Assembly: GCA_025936595.1 (NCBI GenBank)
Contig: JAICTB010000004.1
Span: forward strand, 1 to 23,256
From: Thermoleophilia bacterium
GTDB lineage: Bacteria; Actinomycetota; Thermoleophilia; Gaiellales; Gaiellaceae
Length of the DNA: 23,256 bases
Direction: 5' to 3'
The translations under genes and the position numbers were made by a program. How positions within the stretch are numbered: position 1 is the first letter of the stretch; every line of letters begins with the position of its first letter. The notes under the pieces are model-generated. The model searched no databases. It was not told the DNA's origin and saw only the letters and a list, made by a program, of their open reading frames with translations. Shown one piece after another: positions 1 through 7,722 of this stretch.

Positions 1-158
1 AAGTTCGTGTACGTGACGTACGCGTCGGTGCCGTCCGGCGAGATTGCGATAGCCGGGAAGTCCGGCCGGTCGGAGCTCGGCGCGGCGCTACCGGCGTTCA
101 CGAAGCTGTTGCCACCGTTCACCGAGTACTGGACCGTCGCCCAATCGCCGCTGTCGAA
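1..158 (-). pseudogene. Sialidase-like (BNR repeat) protein fragment, runs off the left edge
   Basis: Read on the minus strand, this stretch encodes a peptide beginning FDSGDWATVQYSVNGG and ending near DFPAIAISPDGTDAYVTYTN. This is the typical rhythm of a secreted sialidase-like or BNR/Asp-box beta-propeller repeat (S-x-N-G-G-x-S-F, then a hydrophobic strand and SPDGTD). The reading frame continues off the window, so the C-terminal part is unseen. There is no convincing start: upstream the frame is open to a stop at 354-356, but the codons there are out-of-frame sequence of the neighbouring LOG remnant. The piece therefore looks N-terminally truncated, hence the pseudogene call. If the rest of the gene is intact, an unusual start near 303-335 is the alternative. 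It is the second propeller-type gene on this strand; the other is at 1701-4493. Confidence 0.5.
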
Positions 159-162
159 ACGC

Positions 163-357
163 CTACGGATTCGGCGCAAACCATTTCCGCCGGGGCCGCG
201 GCTCGCGCGACGCGCGGGCGAGCCGGTGAGCAATCCGAGCGTCCCGAAGCCGGCCGACACGGCCGCCGCCGTAGACGACGCCGAGCCCGCGGGCAGCCGC
301 GGCATACGCTGGCGAGCGGCCGGTGGAGGCGCCACAGAAGACGCAGACGCGGTTCAC
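163..357 (-). pseudogene. Broken N-terminal remnant of a LOG-family (TIGR00730) protein
   Basis: A GTG start at 357 opens a frame reading VNRVCVFCGASTGRSPAYAA, then ARGLGVVYGGGRVG. This matches the start of LOG-family Rossmann proteins (cytokinin riboside 5'-monophosphate phosphoribohydrolase-like or 'lysine decarboxylase' family), which begin VCVFCGSSPG and carry a GLVYGGGxxGLMG nucleotide-binding loop. Two things show it is broken. About ten residues normally lying between the first helix and VYGGG are missing. After GRVG the sequence loses family character, becomes arginine-rich and stops at 163-165, giving about 64 codons where full proteins have about 180-200. The PGGxGTxxE motif is absent. 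Codon third positions are still GC-rich in this frame, so decay may be fairly recent. It is divergent from lipA with 18 bp between the starts. Confidence 0.6.
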
Positions 358-362
358 GCGGC

Positions 363-368
363 TAGATT
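363..368 (+). promoter_or_regulatory. Putative -10 hexamer for leaderless lipA
   Basis: TAGATT lies exactly 7 nt before the lipA ATG. There is no purine-rich Shine-Dalgarno sequence in between, so transcription would start at or next to the start codon. No good -35 hexamer is visible. The same spacing recurs before other genes in the window, which raises the likelihood. Confidence 0.4.
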
Positions 369-375
369 GCCAGTC

Positions 376-1296
376 ATGGAGACTTCGCTCCCCGTCGCCG
401 AGCGCCCCCGCCGGCCCGAGTGGATGAAGGTGCGCGCGCCGTCGGCGAACGGCAGCTACTTCGACGTGAAGAAGCTGATCCACGGCGCGCAGCTGCATAC
501 GATCTGCGAGGAGGCGCGCTGCCCCAACATCGCGGAGTGCTGGGGCCGCGGCACGGCGACGTTCCAGATCCTCGGCGAGACGTGCACGCGCGCCTGCCGC
601 TACTGCTATGTCAACTCGGGCAGGCCGAGCGAGCCGGTCGATCCGCTCGAGCCGCTACGCCTGGCGCAGACCGCGAAGCAGATGGGGCTCAAGCACGTCG
701 TCGTCACGTCGGTCGACCGGGACGACGTCGAGGACAAGGGAGCGGGCCATTACGCCGCGACGATCCGCGCCCTGAAGGCGAAGCTTCCCGGGGCGACGGT
801 GGAGGTGCTGACGCCGGACTTCCTCGGCGTCGAGGAAGCGGCGCTGCAGACGGTGATCGGCGCGCGCCCGGACGTCTTCAACCACAACATCGAGACCGTG
901 CGCCGCCTGCACCGCAAGATGCGCGGCGGCAAGGCGAGCTACCACGGCGCGCTCGAGCTGCTGCGCCGCGCGAAGGAGATCGCCGACTACGACGTGCTGA
1001 CGAAGAGCGGCATCATCGTCGGGCTCGGCGAGACAAACGACGAGGTGGTGGACACACTGCGCGATCTCCGCGCGAACGGCGTCGACGTCGTCACGATCGG
1101 CCAGTACCTGCAGCCGAGCGCGAAGCACGCGACGATCGACCGCTGGGTGCATCCCGACGAGTTCCGCTGGTTCCGTGAGCAGGGCGAGGCGCTCGGCTTC
1201 GGCTCGGTGTTCTCGGGGCCGCTCGTCCGCTCGAGCTACCGCGCCGACGAGCAGCGCCACGCGGCCGCGACCGGCCGCGGCGCGATCTCGTACTAG
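376..1296 (+). CDS. lipA: Lipoyl synthase LipA
   Basis: Radical-SAM enzyme of 306 residues that inserts two sulfur atoms at C6 and C8 of protein-bound octanoyl groups, making the lipoyl cofactor of 2-oxoacid dehydrogenases and the glycine cleavage system. Both clusters are visible. The auxiliary [4Fe-4S] cysteines are C44, C49 and C55 (CEEARCPNIAEC), with the ligating serine in the C-terminal RSSYRA motif. The radical-SAM cysteines are C70, C74 and C77 (CTRACRYC, followed by YVNSGRP). GIIVGLGETNDEV and the TIGQYLQPS segment are also typical. The ATG at 376 is chosen because homology begins just after it and a -10-like hexamer sits 7 nt upstream; the longer open frame to the left overlaps the LOG remnant and looks non-coding. 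Length is normal for the family. No lipB is seen in the window. Confidence 0.96.
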   Translation: METSLPVAERPRRPEWMKVRAPSANGSYFDVKKLIHGAQLHTICEEARCPNIAECWGRGTATFQILGETCTRACRYCYVNSGRPSEPVDPLEPLRLAQTAKQMGLKHVVVTSVDRDDVEDKGAGHYAATIRALKAKLPGATVEVLTPDFLGVEEAALQTVIGARPDVFNHNIETVRRLHRKMRGGKASYHGALELLRRAKEIADYDVLTKSGIIVGLGETNDEVVDTLRDLRANGVDVVTIGQYLQPSAKHATIDRWVHPDEFRWFREQGEALGFGSVFSGPLVRSSYRADEQRHAAATGRGAISY

Positions 1297-1622
1297 CGGA
1301 TCCCGGTGTCGATCGAGAAGTCGAGGCGGCCGTAGACGCCGCGCGCAACGTGCACCCGCCGCGGGCGGAGGCCGCGCCCGATCGCCGGCGCCACCGTGGT
1401 GCGCACGGTGTAGTAGCCGGGCGCGAGGCGAATCACGTACCGCCCGCCCGCTCCGGCCCGGGCCCGCCCGGCAACCCGGCCGCTGCGCGAGAACACGAGC
1501 ACCGTCCCGACGGCCGGCTCGGTGCACGATTGCCCTTCGCGGCAGACCGGTGACGTCGGACCGCGGATGACGACGCCGTGGAATCCGGTCGTCGCCAGCA
1601 CGAGGCCGAGCAGGAGGCTCAC
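1293..1622 (-). CDS. Small secreted protein with a beta-sandwich (CarboxypepD-regulatory-like) domain
   Basis: Protein of 109 residues from a GTG start at 1622, chosen because a GGCAGGA stretch lies about 8 nt upstream; a TTG start at 1655 would add 11 residues. The N-terminus SLLLGLVLATTGFHGVVI is a short hydrophobic export signal. The mature part begins GPTSPVCREGQSC, then reads TVLVFSRSGRVAGRARAGAGGRYVIRLAPGYYTVR. That pattern of strand, turn, GGRYVIRLAPGYYTV resembles carboxypeptidase-regulatory-like or prealbumin-like domains, which give short secreted beta-sandwiches. The two cysteines may form a disulfide. The function is unknown. It converges on lipA, and the two stop codons overlap in the tetranucleotide CTAG. 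Confidence 0.7.
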   Translation of the reverse strand: MSLLLGLVLATTGFHGVVIRGPTSPVCREGQSCTEPAVGTVLVFSRSGRVAGRARAGAGGRYVIRLAPGYYTVRTTVAPAIGRGLRPRRVHVARGVYGRLDFSIDTGIR

Positions 1623-1653
1623 AGGGTCATCCTGCCCACTCCGGCACCCGGCC

Positions 1654-1688
1654 AAAAGCCGGTGGGGCCGCCCGAAGGCGGCCCCACC
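1654..1688 (-). terminator. Rho-independent terminator with UUCG tetraloop after the beta-propeller gene
   Basis: Perfect 12-bp inverted repeat, arms 1661-1672 (GGTGGGGCCGCC) and 1677-1688, with a 4-nt loop. On the minus-strand transcript the loop is UUCG, an exceptionally stable tetraloop, and the stem is followed by GGCUUUU. It lies 12 nt beyond the stop codon of the minus-strand gene ending at 1701, which is the expected place for its terminator. Confidence 0.88.
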
Positions 1689-1700
1689 CGCGTGGCGTGC

Positions 1701-4493
1701 CTACTTGTTCTTCTTGCCTGGCGGCGTGGACGTGGTCGTGGTCGTCGTCGACGTCGTGGACGCCGGGATCGCCACGCGCCAGATGCCACGGCCGTGGGTG
1801 CCCGCGTACAGGTTCCCGTCGGGGCCGACGCTCAGGTCCATGACCGTCGTCGTCGGGAGCCCGGAGCCAAGCCTCGTCCATGTCGTCGAGCCCGGCGCGC
1901 GGTAGACGACGCCGAGGTCGGTCGCAACCGCGAGGCCGCCGTCCGCAAGGGAAACGACGTCGTTGACGGGGACGTCCGGGATGTTCGCCGAGATGTCCGT
2001 CCAGGTCGCACCCGAGTCCTTCGACTCGAAGACGTGGCCGATGCCGGCGCCCGGGCCTTCCGTGTACCTGCGGGAGAAGCCGTTGACTCCGATGAACAGA
2101 TCCGACGAGTCGTTCGGGTTGATCGCCGCACCCTGCAGGTAGCGGTTCGGGAACTGCTCGGTCGAAGAATTCGTGAGCGGTCCGAGCGTCAGTGGCTTGA
2201 CCGTCCACGTCTCGCTTGCCGGGTCGAACGTCCCGAATACCGCACCGCGGGTGAATGGTGCGGAACCGCTGTTCGAGCACGGGCCGCACCAGGTCGCGAG
2301 CAGCGAGTTGCCGGAGTACGTGACCGCCGTGAAGGTCTCGGCGGCACTCGGCAGCTTGTAGATGTTTTTCCACTGCGACCCGGACGTGATGTCGAAGCCC
2401 TTGTCCTGGTACCACAGGCTGTTGCCGGCTGCGACCCACTGGTCGATGTTCTTGTCGTTCGCCGTGAACGGCGCGATGAACTGCGCGTTGATGTCCGGCG
2501 GCGAGATGTCGACCGTCGTCGACTGCGACAGGTCGAGGAACGCGTTCGGATGATCCGGTCCCGGGTTGGCGCAGGTCTTCGTGACCTCCATCGTCAGATA
2601 GACGTACTCCTGCACGATGTTGCACCCGTTCTCCGGGTCGACGAGGACGTCGCCGCCGTCGCCGCCGAAGTTCGAGACCATCTTCGGCGCACCCGGGCGG
2701 ATCAGCGACCCACCGTTGTCCTGCATACCGCCGCTGACGAGCACCTGAACAGCCGCCGAGTCGCCCGTGCCGAGGTCGGGCCGCGTGCCGTTGTCGGCCA
2801 GCTTGCCGGCGCCGACGTAGTAGTACTGCAGCGCGTCCATCGTCCCGTCGTTCAGGGACTTCCAGTCGGTGGCGTTGCCGTTCGCGTTCACCTTGCCGTT
2901 CAGTGGCCTGCTGTACGCGCCGCCGTCGTTCCCGACATAGAGCGTCGCCGACTTACCCGTCCCGGCGATCGTCACCGCGTGCTGATCCGAGTGCGTCGTC
3001 TGCGGGCACCGGTTCGGCTGCGCAATGTCGGGCGGATACAGCGAGTCAGGCCCCCAGCACCCGAACGTGAAGTTCCAGTACGGGCCGATCGTCTGCCAGT
3101 GCGAGCCGGCGTCGTAGGTCTGGTAGACCTCCTCGAGCCCGACGACCACATGGTCATCGTTGGCGGGGTCGACCGCGATGAACTGGTTGTACCAGGCCTG
3201 GATGCCCGGGCTGTAGCCCTGGCCGTTGACCGCGTTCAGCGCGGAGCCGGTACTTGTTGCGCCGAGCTTGTCGGCCGACGCGATCCGGTTCCACGGCCCG
3301 ACGAGCCCGTTGTCGGACTCGTAGATGCCGTCCAGATACGTGTTCTGGATCCGGGCGCCGGAGTTGATCTTCTTCGGCGACTGATTGATCACGTACAGCT
3401 TCTTGCCGTCGTTCGAGTACGCGAAGTTCGCGTAGCCGACGTCGGTGCCGTCGAGGCCGCCAGTCGGGTTGATCTTGTTCCAGGTGTCGCCGCCGTCGGT
3501 CGACTCGTAGAAGCCGTTGTACGAATCGCCCGAGCGCCAGCCGACCGCGGCCAGCAGGTGGTTCGAGTTCGACGGATCGACCACGAGATCGTTGACGATG
3601 TTCTTGTACGCCGCGTTCTGCGCCCCGGCGTTGGGGCCGCCGGGCAGGTAGTCCTCGTTCGGCGCGAACTTGCGCGTCCACGGCGAGCCGTAGTCGGAAA
3701 GCGGGTGCGAGTAGATGCCCCGCAGCGTGGCGATCCACGCCGTGTCGTTCGTGAAGCGGATCGAGTTGATCGTCGTCGACTCGAGCTCTTCCCCGCCGAC
3801 CCGGTCGGTCGGCGAGAACGCGCCGGTCTTCGGGTCCGCGAGGCGATAGACGCCCGTGCCGGCATAGCTCGTACCGCCGGTGTTCGCCTCGCCCGTCGCG
3901 TACCAGAGCGAGCCGTCCGAGGCGAGCTCCAGGTCACCCGAAGAGAGCGACGGGAGGGCGTCGGCGATCGGCGTCCAGTTGCCGCCGCCGGTGGAGGAGC
4001 GCCACACGCCGCCGTTTGCACCCGCGGCGTAGACGTATCCCGTGCCGTCGGCGGCGAGCCCGGTGATGCGGCCGGTGACGTTGCCGGAGCCGCCGCTCGA
4101 GTTCGAGTAAAAGTCCCGGTAGTCGGGATCGTCGGCGTCATAGGGCTTGTTGGTGACCTCGCTCCACGCACCACCGGTCGTGGTGAGCCCCTGGAGGCTG
4201 TTATACGCGTCGGTGTACCCGCCCGCCGCGACGATGCCGCCCGGCGCCGTGCGTGCGTTGTCGAATTGCTGCATCGCGGCCATCAGCTCGGCCGACTCGC
4301 CGCCGGGCCCGCCGTTCGCAGTGCCCTGCGACCCGTGCCTCAGCTCGTTCGAGGCGAGCTTGCTCAGAAGCTGCGCGTGCGGCGACGCGCTGTGCGTGCC
4401 GCCGGTGGCCAGAAGCCCTCCGGCGACGGCCGCCAGCGAGGCGACGACCGCAACGACCACGATCGACGCTCTCCTACGCCTACGAGTTTCCAT
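1701..4493 (-). CDS. Secreted Asp-box beta-propeller (VPS10/xyloglucanase-like) repeat protein
   Basis: Protein of 930 residues from the ATG at 4493, which has a near-perfect ribosome site (AGGGGAGGT, 8 nt spacing). The N-terminus is METRRRRR followed by a hydrophobic segment (about residues 9-32) serving as signal peptide or membrane anchor. The rest is made of beta-propeller repeats with Asp-box motifs: STGGGNW, STDGGDTW, TYDAGSHW and SKDSGATW. It also carries signatures seen in VPS10/sortilin-like and xyloglucanase (GH74)-like secreted proteins: SDQHAV, GNDGGAYS, GGMQDNGG and FGGDGGD, and near the C-terminus DGNLYAGTHGRGIWR. The tail is a short Ser/Thr-rich, low-complexity stretch ending PPGKKNK, possibly a flexible or glycosylated region. 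A glycosidase activity cannot be claimed; it may equally be a binding scaffold. The frame continues upstream without a stop into the RHH module (4494-4688), so a 995-residue fusion is also possible. Confidence 0.85.
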   Translation of the reverse strand: METRRRRRASIVVVAVVASLAAVAGGLLATGGTHSASPHAQLLSKLASNELRHGSQGTANGGPGGESAELMAAMQQFDNARTAPGGIVAAGGYTDAYNSLQGLTTTGGAWSEVTNKPYDADDPDYRDFYSNSSGGSGNVTGRITGLAADGTGYVYAAGANGGVWRSSTGGGNWTPIADALPSLSSGDLELASDGSLWYATGEANTGGTSYAGTGVYRLADPKTGAFSPTDRVGGEELESTTINSIRFTNDTAWIATLRGIYSHPLSDYGSPWTRKFAPNEDYLPGGPNAGAQNAAYKNIVNDLVVDPSNSNHLLAAVGWRSGDSYNGFYESTDGGDTWNKINPTGGLDGTDVGYANFAYSNDGKKLYVINQSPKKINSGARIQNTYLDGIYESDNGLVGPWNRIASADKLGATSTGSALNAVNGQGYSPGIQAWYNQFIAVDPANDDHVVVGLEEVYQTYDAGSHWQTIGPYWNFTFGCWGPDSLYPPDIAQPNRCPQTTHSDQHAVTIAGTGKSATLYVGNDGGAYSRPLNGKVNANGNATDWKSLNDGTMDALQYYYVGAGKLADNGTRPDLGTGDSAAVQVLVSGGMQDNGGSLIRPGAPKMVSNFGGDGGDVLVDPENGCNIVQEYVYLTMEVTKTCANPGPDHPNAFLDLSQSTTVDISPPDINAQFIAPFTANDKNIDQWVAAGNSLWYQDKGFDITSGSQWKNIYKLPSAAETFTAVTYSGNSLLATWCGPCSNSGSAPFTRGAVFGTFDPASETWTVKPLTLGPLTNSSTEQFPNRYLQGAAINPNDSSDLFIGVNGFSRRYTEGPGAGIGHVFESKDSGATWTDISANIPDVPVNDVVSLADGGLAVATDLGVVYRAPGSTTWTRLGSGLPTTTVMDLSVGPDGNLYAGTHGRGIWRVAIPASTTSTTTTTTSTPPGKKNK

Positions 4494-4688
4494 ATGTTCG
4501 ACCTCCCCTTGTCGACGCCCGCTCCGGGCGGATGGCGAGCCGGCCTCGAGGCTCTCTTCGAGCCGCTCGACGATCTCGCGATTCAGGCTGCGCCCAGCGA
4601 GATTCGCGGCGTCCAAAAGACGCACGCGAAGCTCCTCCGGCATGCGAAGGAGAAACCGATAGACCCCTCCCCTGGGCAACCGTCGCAT
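4494..4688 (-). CDS. Arc-type ribbon-helix-helix DNA-binding module, in frame with the beta-propeller gene
   Basis: From an ATG at 4688, 65 codons encode a ribbon-helix-helix domain: strand VYRFLLRMP (about residues 9-16), helix A EELRVRLLDAANLAG, turn RSLN, helix B REIVERLEESL. This is the Arc/Mnt 'Arc-like DNA-binding' pattern (FLLRMPxELRxRL...GRSLNxEIVxRLE), in which the strand residues contact DNA and two chains form the fold. After helix B comes an Arg/Ser-rich stretch ending GEVEH, and the frame runs straight into the ATG of the secreted protein with no stop codon. Either this is a separate gene that lost its stop, or a single product carries a cytoplasmic RHH domain, a membrane segment and an extracellular propeller. 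There is no clear Shine-Dalgarno before 4688. A GATATC pair upstream may be its operator. Confidence 0.7.
4501..4509 (-). promoter_or_regulatory. Strong Shine-Dalgarno for the beta-propeller protein
   Basis: On the minus strand AGGGGAGGT is followed by 8 nt and ATG (4493). It is the best ribosome site on the minus strand and marks an internal translation start within the longer RHH-propeller frame. Confidence 0.75.
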
Positions 4689-4723
4689 GGTAGAGGCGGT
4701 CCGGCGAACCTGCAATAGCAACC

Positions 4724-4753
4724 GATATCAACGACTTTTGCCGCTGATATCAG
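4724..4753. promoter_or_regulatory. Twin GATATC palindromes, candidate operator
   Basis: GATATC occurs at 4724-4729 and 4746-4751, 22 bp apart (about two helical turns). The second is part of a perfect 10-bp palindrome CTGATATCAG (4744-4753); the first sits in TTGATATCGG on the minus strand. The sites lie in the AT-richer gap between the fumC stop (4768) and the RHH start (4688). RHH repressors bind as paired dimers to short repeats of this kind, so autoregulation is a natural hypothesis. No clean -35/-10 pair was recognised here. Confidence 0.4.
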
Positions 4754-4767
4754 GCGTTTCAGCTCGC

Positions 4768-6099
4768 TCAGCCGTGCGGCTGCGCCATCTTGCGGTAGTC
4801 GAGCGCCTCGTCGAGCACGTCGTCCGAGACACCCTCCTCCCGCGCAACGTCTCTGAGCGATCTGCCGCTGGCAGAGGCTTTCTTCACGATCTCGGTCGCC
4901 TTGTCGTAGCCGATATACGGGTTGAGGGCGGTCGCCGCGGAGAGCGTCAGCTCGGCATAGCTCTCGCAGCGCTCGCGGTTCGCCTCGATGCCGGCGACGC
5001 ACTTCTCGTCGAGGAGGCGGCAGGCCGAGGCGAGCAGCTTGATCGACTGGAGCAGGTTGCGCGCGAGGAGCGGCACGAACACGTTCAGCTCGAAGTGGCC
5101 CTGCATGCCGCCGACGGCGATCGCCTGGTCGTTCCCGATCACCTGCGCAGCAACCTGGGTGACGACCTCCGGGATGACGGGGTTGACCTTGCCGGGCATG
5201 ATCGACGAGCCCTTCTGCAGCTCGGGCAGGAAGATCTCGGCGAGGCCGGCGCGTGGCCCGGAGCCCATGAAGCGCAGGTCGTTGGCGATCTTCGTCAGGC
5301 TGACCGCGAGCGTCTTCAGCGCGCCGGAAGCCTCGACGAGACCGTCGCGGGCGGCCTGAGACTCGAACGGGTCCGCGGGTGCGGAGATCGTCAACCCGGT
5401 GCCGGCGGAGAGCCGCGCCCGTACCCGTTCCGCGAACTCGGGATGCGTGTTCAGCCCGGTTCCGACGGCGGTGCCGCCAAGCGGGACCTTCCCGAGCCGC
5501 TCGAGCGTGCCCGAGACGCGCGCGCGCCCCTCGCGCACCTGCGCCGCGTAGCCGGCGAGCTCCTGGCCGAGCGTCACCGGCACGGCGTCCATCCAGTGCG
5601 TGCGCCCGGACTTGACGACGTCGGCGAACTCGGCGGCCTTCGCCGCGAGGGTCGCCGCGAGCCCGTCGAGCGCCGGCAGCAGGTCGTGCACTGTCTCGTC
5701 GAGCGCAGCGAGGTGCACGGCGGATGGGAACACGTCGTTCGAGCTCTGGCCCATGTTGACGTCGTCGTTCGCATGGACATCCTCGCCCGCGACGGAGGCG
5801 ATCACCTCGTTTGCGTTCATGTTCGACGAGGTTCCGGAGCCGGTCTGGAAGACATCGATCGGGAACTGGTCGTCGAGCTCCCCGCTCGCGATGCGGTCGG
5901 CGGCGGCGGCGATGCGCTGCGCCTTCTCGTCATCGAGCAGGCCGAGCTCGGCATTGACGGTGGCGGCGGCTGACTTGATCCGGCCGAGCCAGCGGGCGAC
6001 GGGCGTCGGGATCGGCTCGCCGGAGACCGGGAAGTTGGCGATCGCCTTGCGGGTCTCGGCTCCCCACAACTCCTGGCCCGTGGCTGCCGTGTCGGTCAC
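4768..6099 (-). CDS. fumC: Fumarate hydratase class II (fumarase C)
   Basis: Protein of 443 residues that interconverts fumarate and L-malate in the TCA cycle, using no iron-sulfur cluster. It belongs to the fumarase/aspartase superfamily. Visible signatures are SGTSSNMNANEV (about 88-99), HANDDVNMGQSSND (about 109-122), GRTHWMDAVP with the catalytic-site His168, and the superfamily signature GSSIMPGKVNP (297-307), whose mobile loop carries the catalytic serine. The C-terminal small domain (ALNPYIGYDKATEIVKKA, then SGRSLRDVAREEG) is complete. The length is slightly below that of E. coli FumC (467). The start is a GTG at 6099; homology begins within the first residues. The gene lies only 10 nt beyond the stop of the zinc-ribbon gene, so it is probably co-transcribed with fprA and coupled. 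A TAACGT hexamer 7 nt before the GTG could alternatively give a leaderless transcript. Confidence 0.96.
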   Translation of the reverse strand: MTDTAATGQELWGAETRKAIANFPVSGEPIPTPVARWLGRIKSAAATVNAELGLLDDEKAQRIAAAADRIASGELDDQFPIDVFQTGSGTSSNMNANEVIASVAGEDVHANDDVNMGQSSNDVFPSAVHLAALDETVHDLLPALDGLAATLAAKAAEFADVVKSGRTHWMDAVPVTLGQELAGYAAQVREGRARVSGTLERLGKVPLGGTAVGTGLNTHPEFAERVRARLSAGTGLTISAPADPFESQAARDGLVEASGALKTLAVSLTKIANDLRFMGSGPRAGLAEIFLPELQKGSSIMPGKVNPVIPEVVTQVAAQVIGNDQAIAVGGMQGHFELNVFVPLLARNLLQSIKLLASACRLLDEKCVAGIEANRERCESYAELTLSAATALNPYIGYDKATEIVKKASASGRSLRDVAREEGVSDDVLDEALDYRKMAQPHG

Positions 6100-6106
6100 G
6101 GCACGA

Positions 6107-6112
6107 ACGTTA
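6107..6112 (-). promoter_or_regulatory. Possible -10 hexamer before fumC
   Basis: TAACGT on the minus strand lies exactly 7 nt before the fumC GTG, matching the spacing of other leaderless candidates in this window. Its first three bases are also the stop codon of the zinc-ribbon gene, so the match could be chance and simple translational coupling is as likely. Confidence 0.25.
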
Positions 6113-6274
6113 GCTCGCGACGCGTATGCGCCGGTCGCTCAGGACCCGGTCGCGCAGACGGCGGCGCAGCTTCTCGTCGAGCTCCTCGACCATCGCCCAG
6201 CCGACATACGCACAGCGGGGGCACTCGTGCTCCGGGACCTCACGCCGCTTACCGCAGTTCAGACACTCGACCAT
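6110..6274 (-). CDS. Small zinc-ribbon protein, 54 residues
   Basis: Starting at an ATG at 6274, the protein reads MVECLNCGKRREVPEHECPRC, then AYVGWAMVEELDEKLRRRL and a basic C-terminus. C4, C7, C18 and C21 form a two-knuckle zinc-ribbon; the remainder is a charged helix. The role is unknown. Small proteins of this build are often RNA- or protein-binding adaptors, but nothing here shows which. It begins 41 bp after the fprA stop and ends 10 nt before fumC, all on the same strand, so an fprA / zinc-ribbon / fumC transcript is likely. A longer in-frame start at 6361 would overlap the end of fprA and lacks support. Its TAA stop overlaps the TAACGT hexamer preceding fumC. Confidence 0.75.
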   Translation of the reverse strand: MVECLNCGKRREVPEHECPRCAYVGWAMVEELDEKLRRRLRDRVLSDRRIRVAS

Positions 6275-6315
6275 GCGTCCCCAGCCTGCGTCATGCGAGG
6301 CAACACGGCGTCCCC

Positions 6316-7677
<1,362 letters not shown>

Positions 7678-7683
7678 GGCGCG

Positions 7684-7689
7684 AGCCTA
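7684..7689 (-). promoter_or_regulatory. Putative -10 hexamer of fprA (leaderless)
   Basis: TAGGCT on the minus strand lies 6 nt before the fprA ATG, in the 45-bp divergent region shared with the gene at 7723. There is no Shine-Dalgarno sequence between hexamer and start. Confidence 0.4.
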
Positions 7690-7710
7690 GCCTGCACCCG
7701 CGCCCGGACG

Positions 7711-7716
7711 TAGGAT
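7711..7716 (+). promoter_or_regulatory. Putative -10 hexamer of the cyclic-nucleotide-binding gene (leaderless)
   Basis: TAGGAT lies 6 nt before the GTG at 7723 with no Shine-Dalgarno between. It faces away from the fprA hexamer, so two back-to-back promoters would share 45 bp. Confidence 0.45.
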
Positions 7717-7722
7717 CGGCCG

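Noticed and set aside
7..375. N-terminal extension of lipA
   Set aside because: The extra residues are arginine- and alanine-rich with no similarity, overlap the LOG and sialidase-like remnants, and are not needed by the LipA family.
1715..1765. Short tandem repeat (GTCGTGGTCGTC type)
   Set aside because: It encodes the Ser/Thr-rich tail of the propeller protein; low-complexity codons explain it.
1578..4718. Very long open frame on the plus strand opposite the propeller gene
   Set aside because: Arginine/valine-rich, repetitive composition with no domain; it is the antisense image of a GC-rich gene whose own strand shows clear Asp boxes, a Shine-Dalgarno and a terminator.
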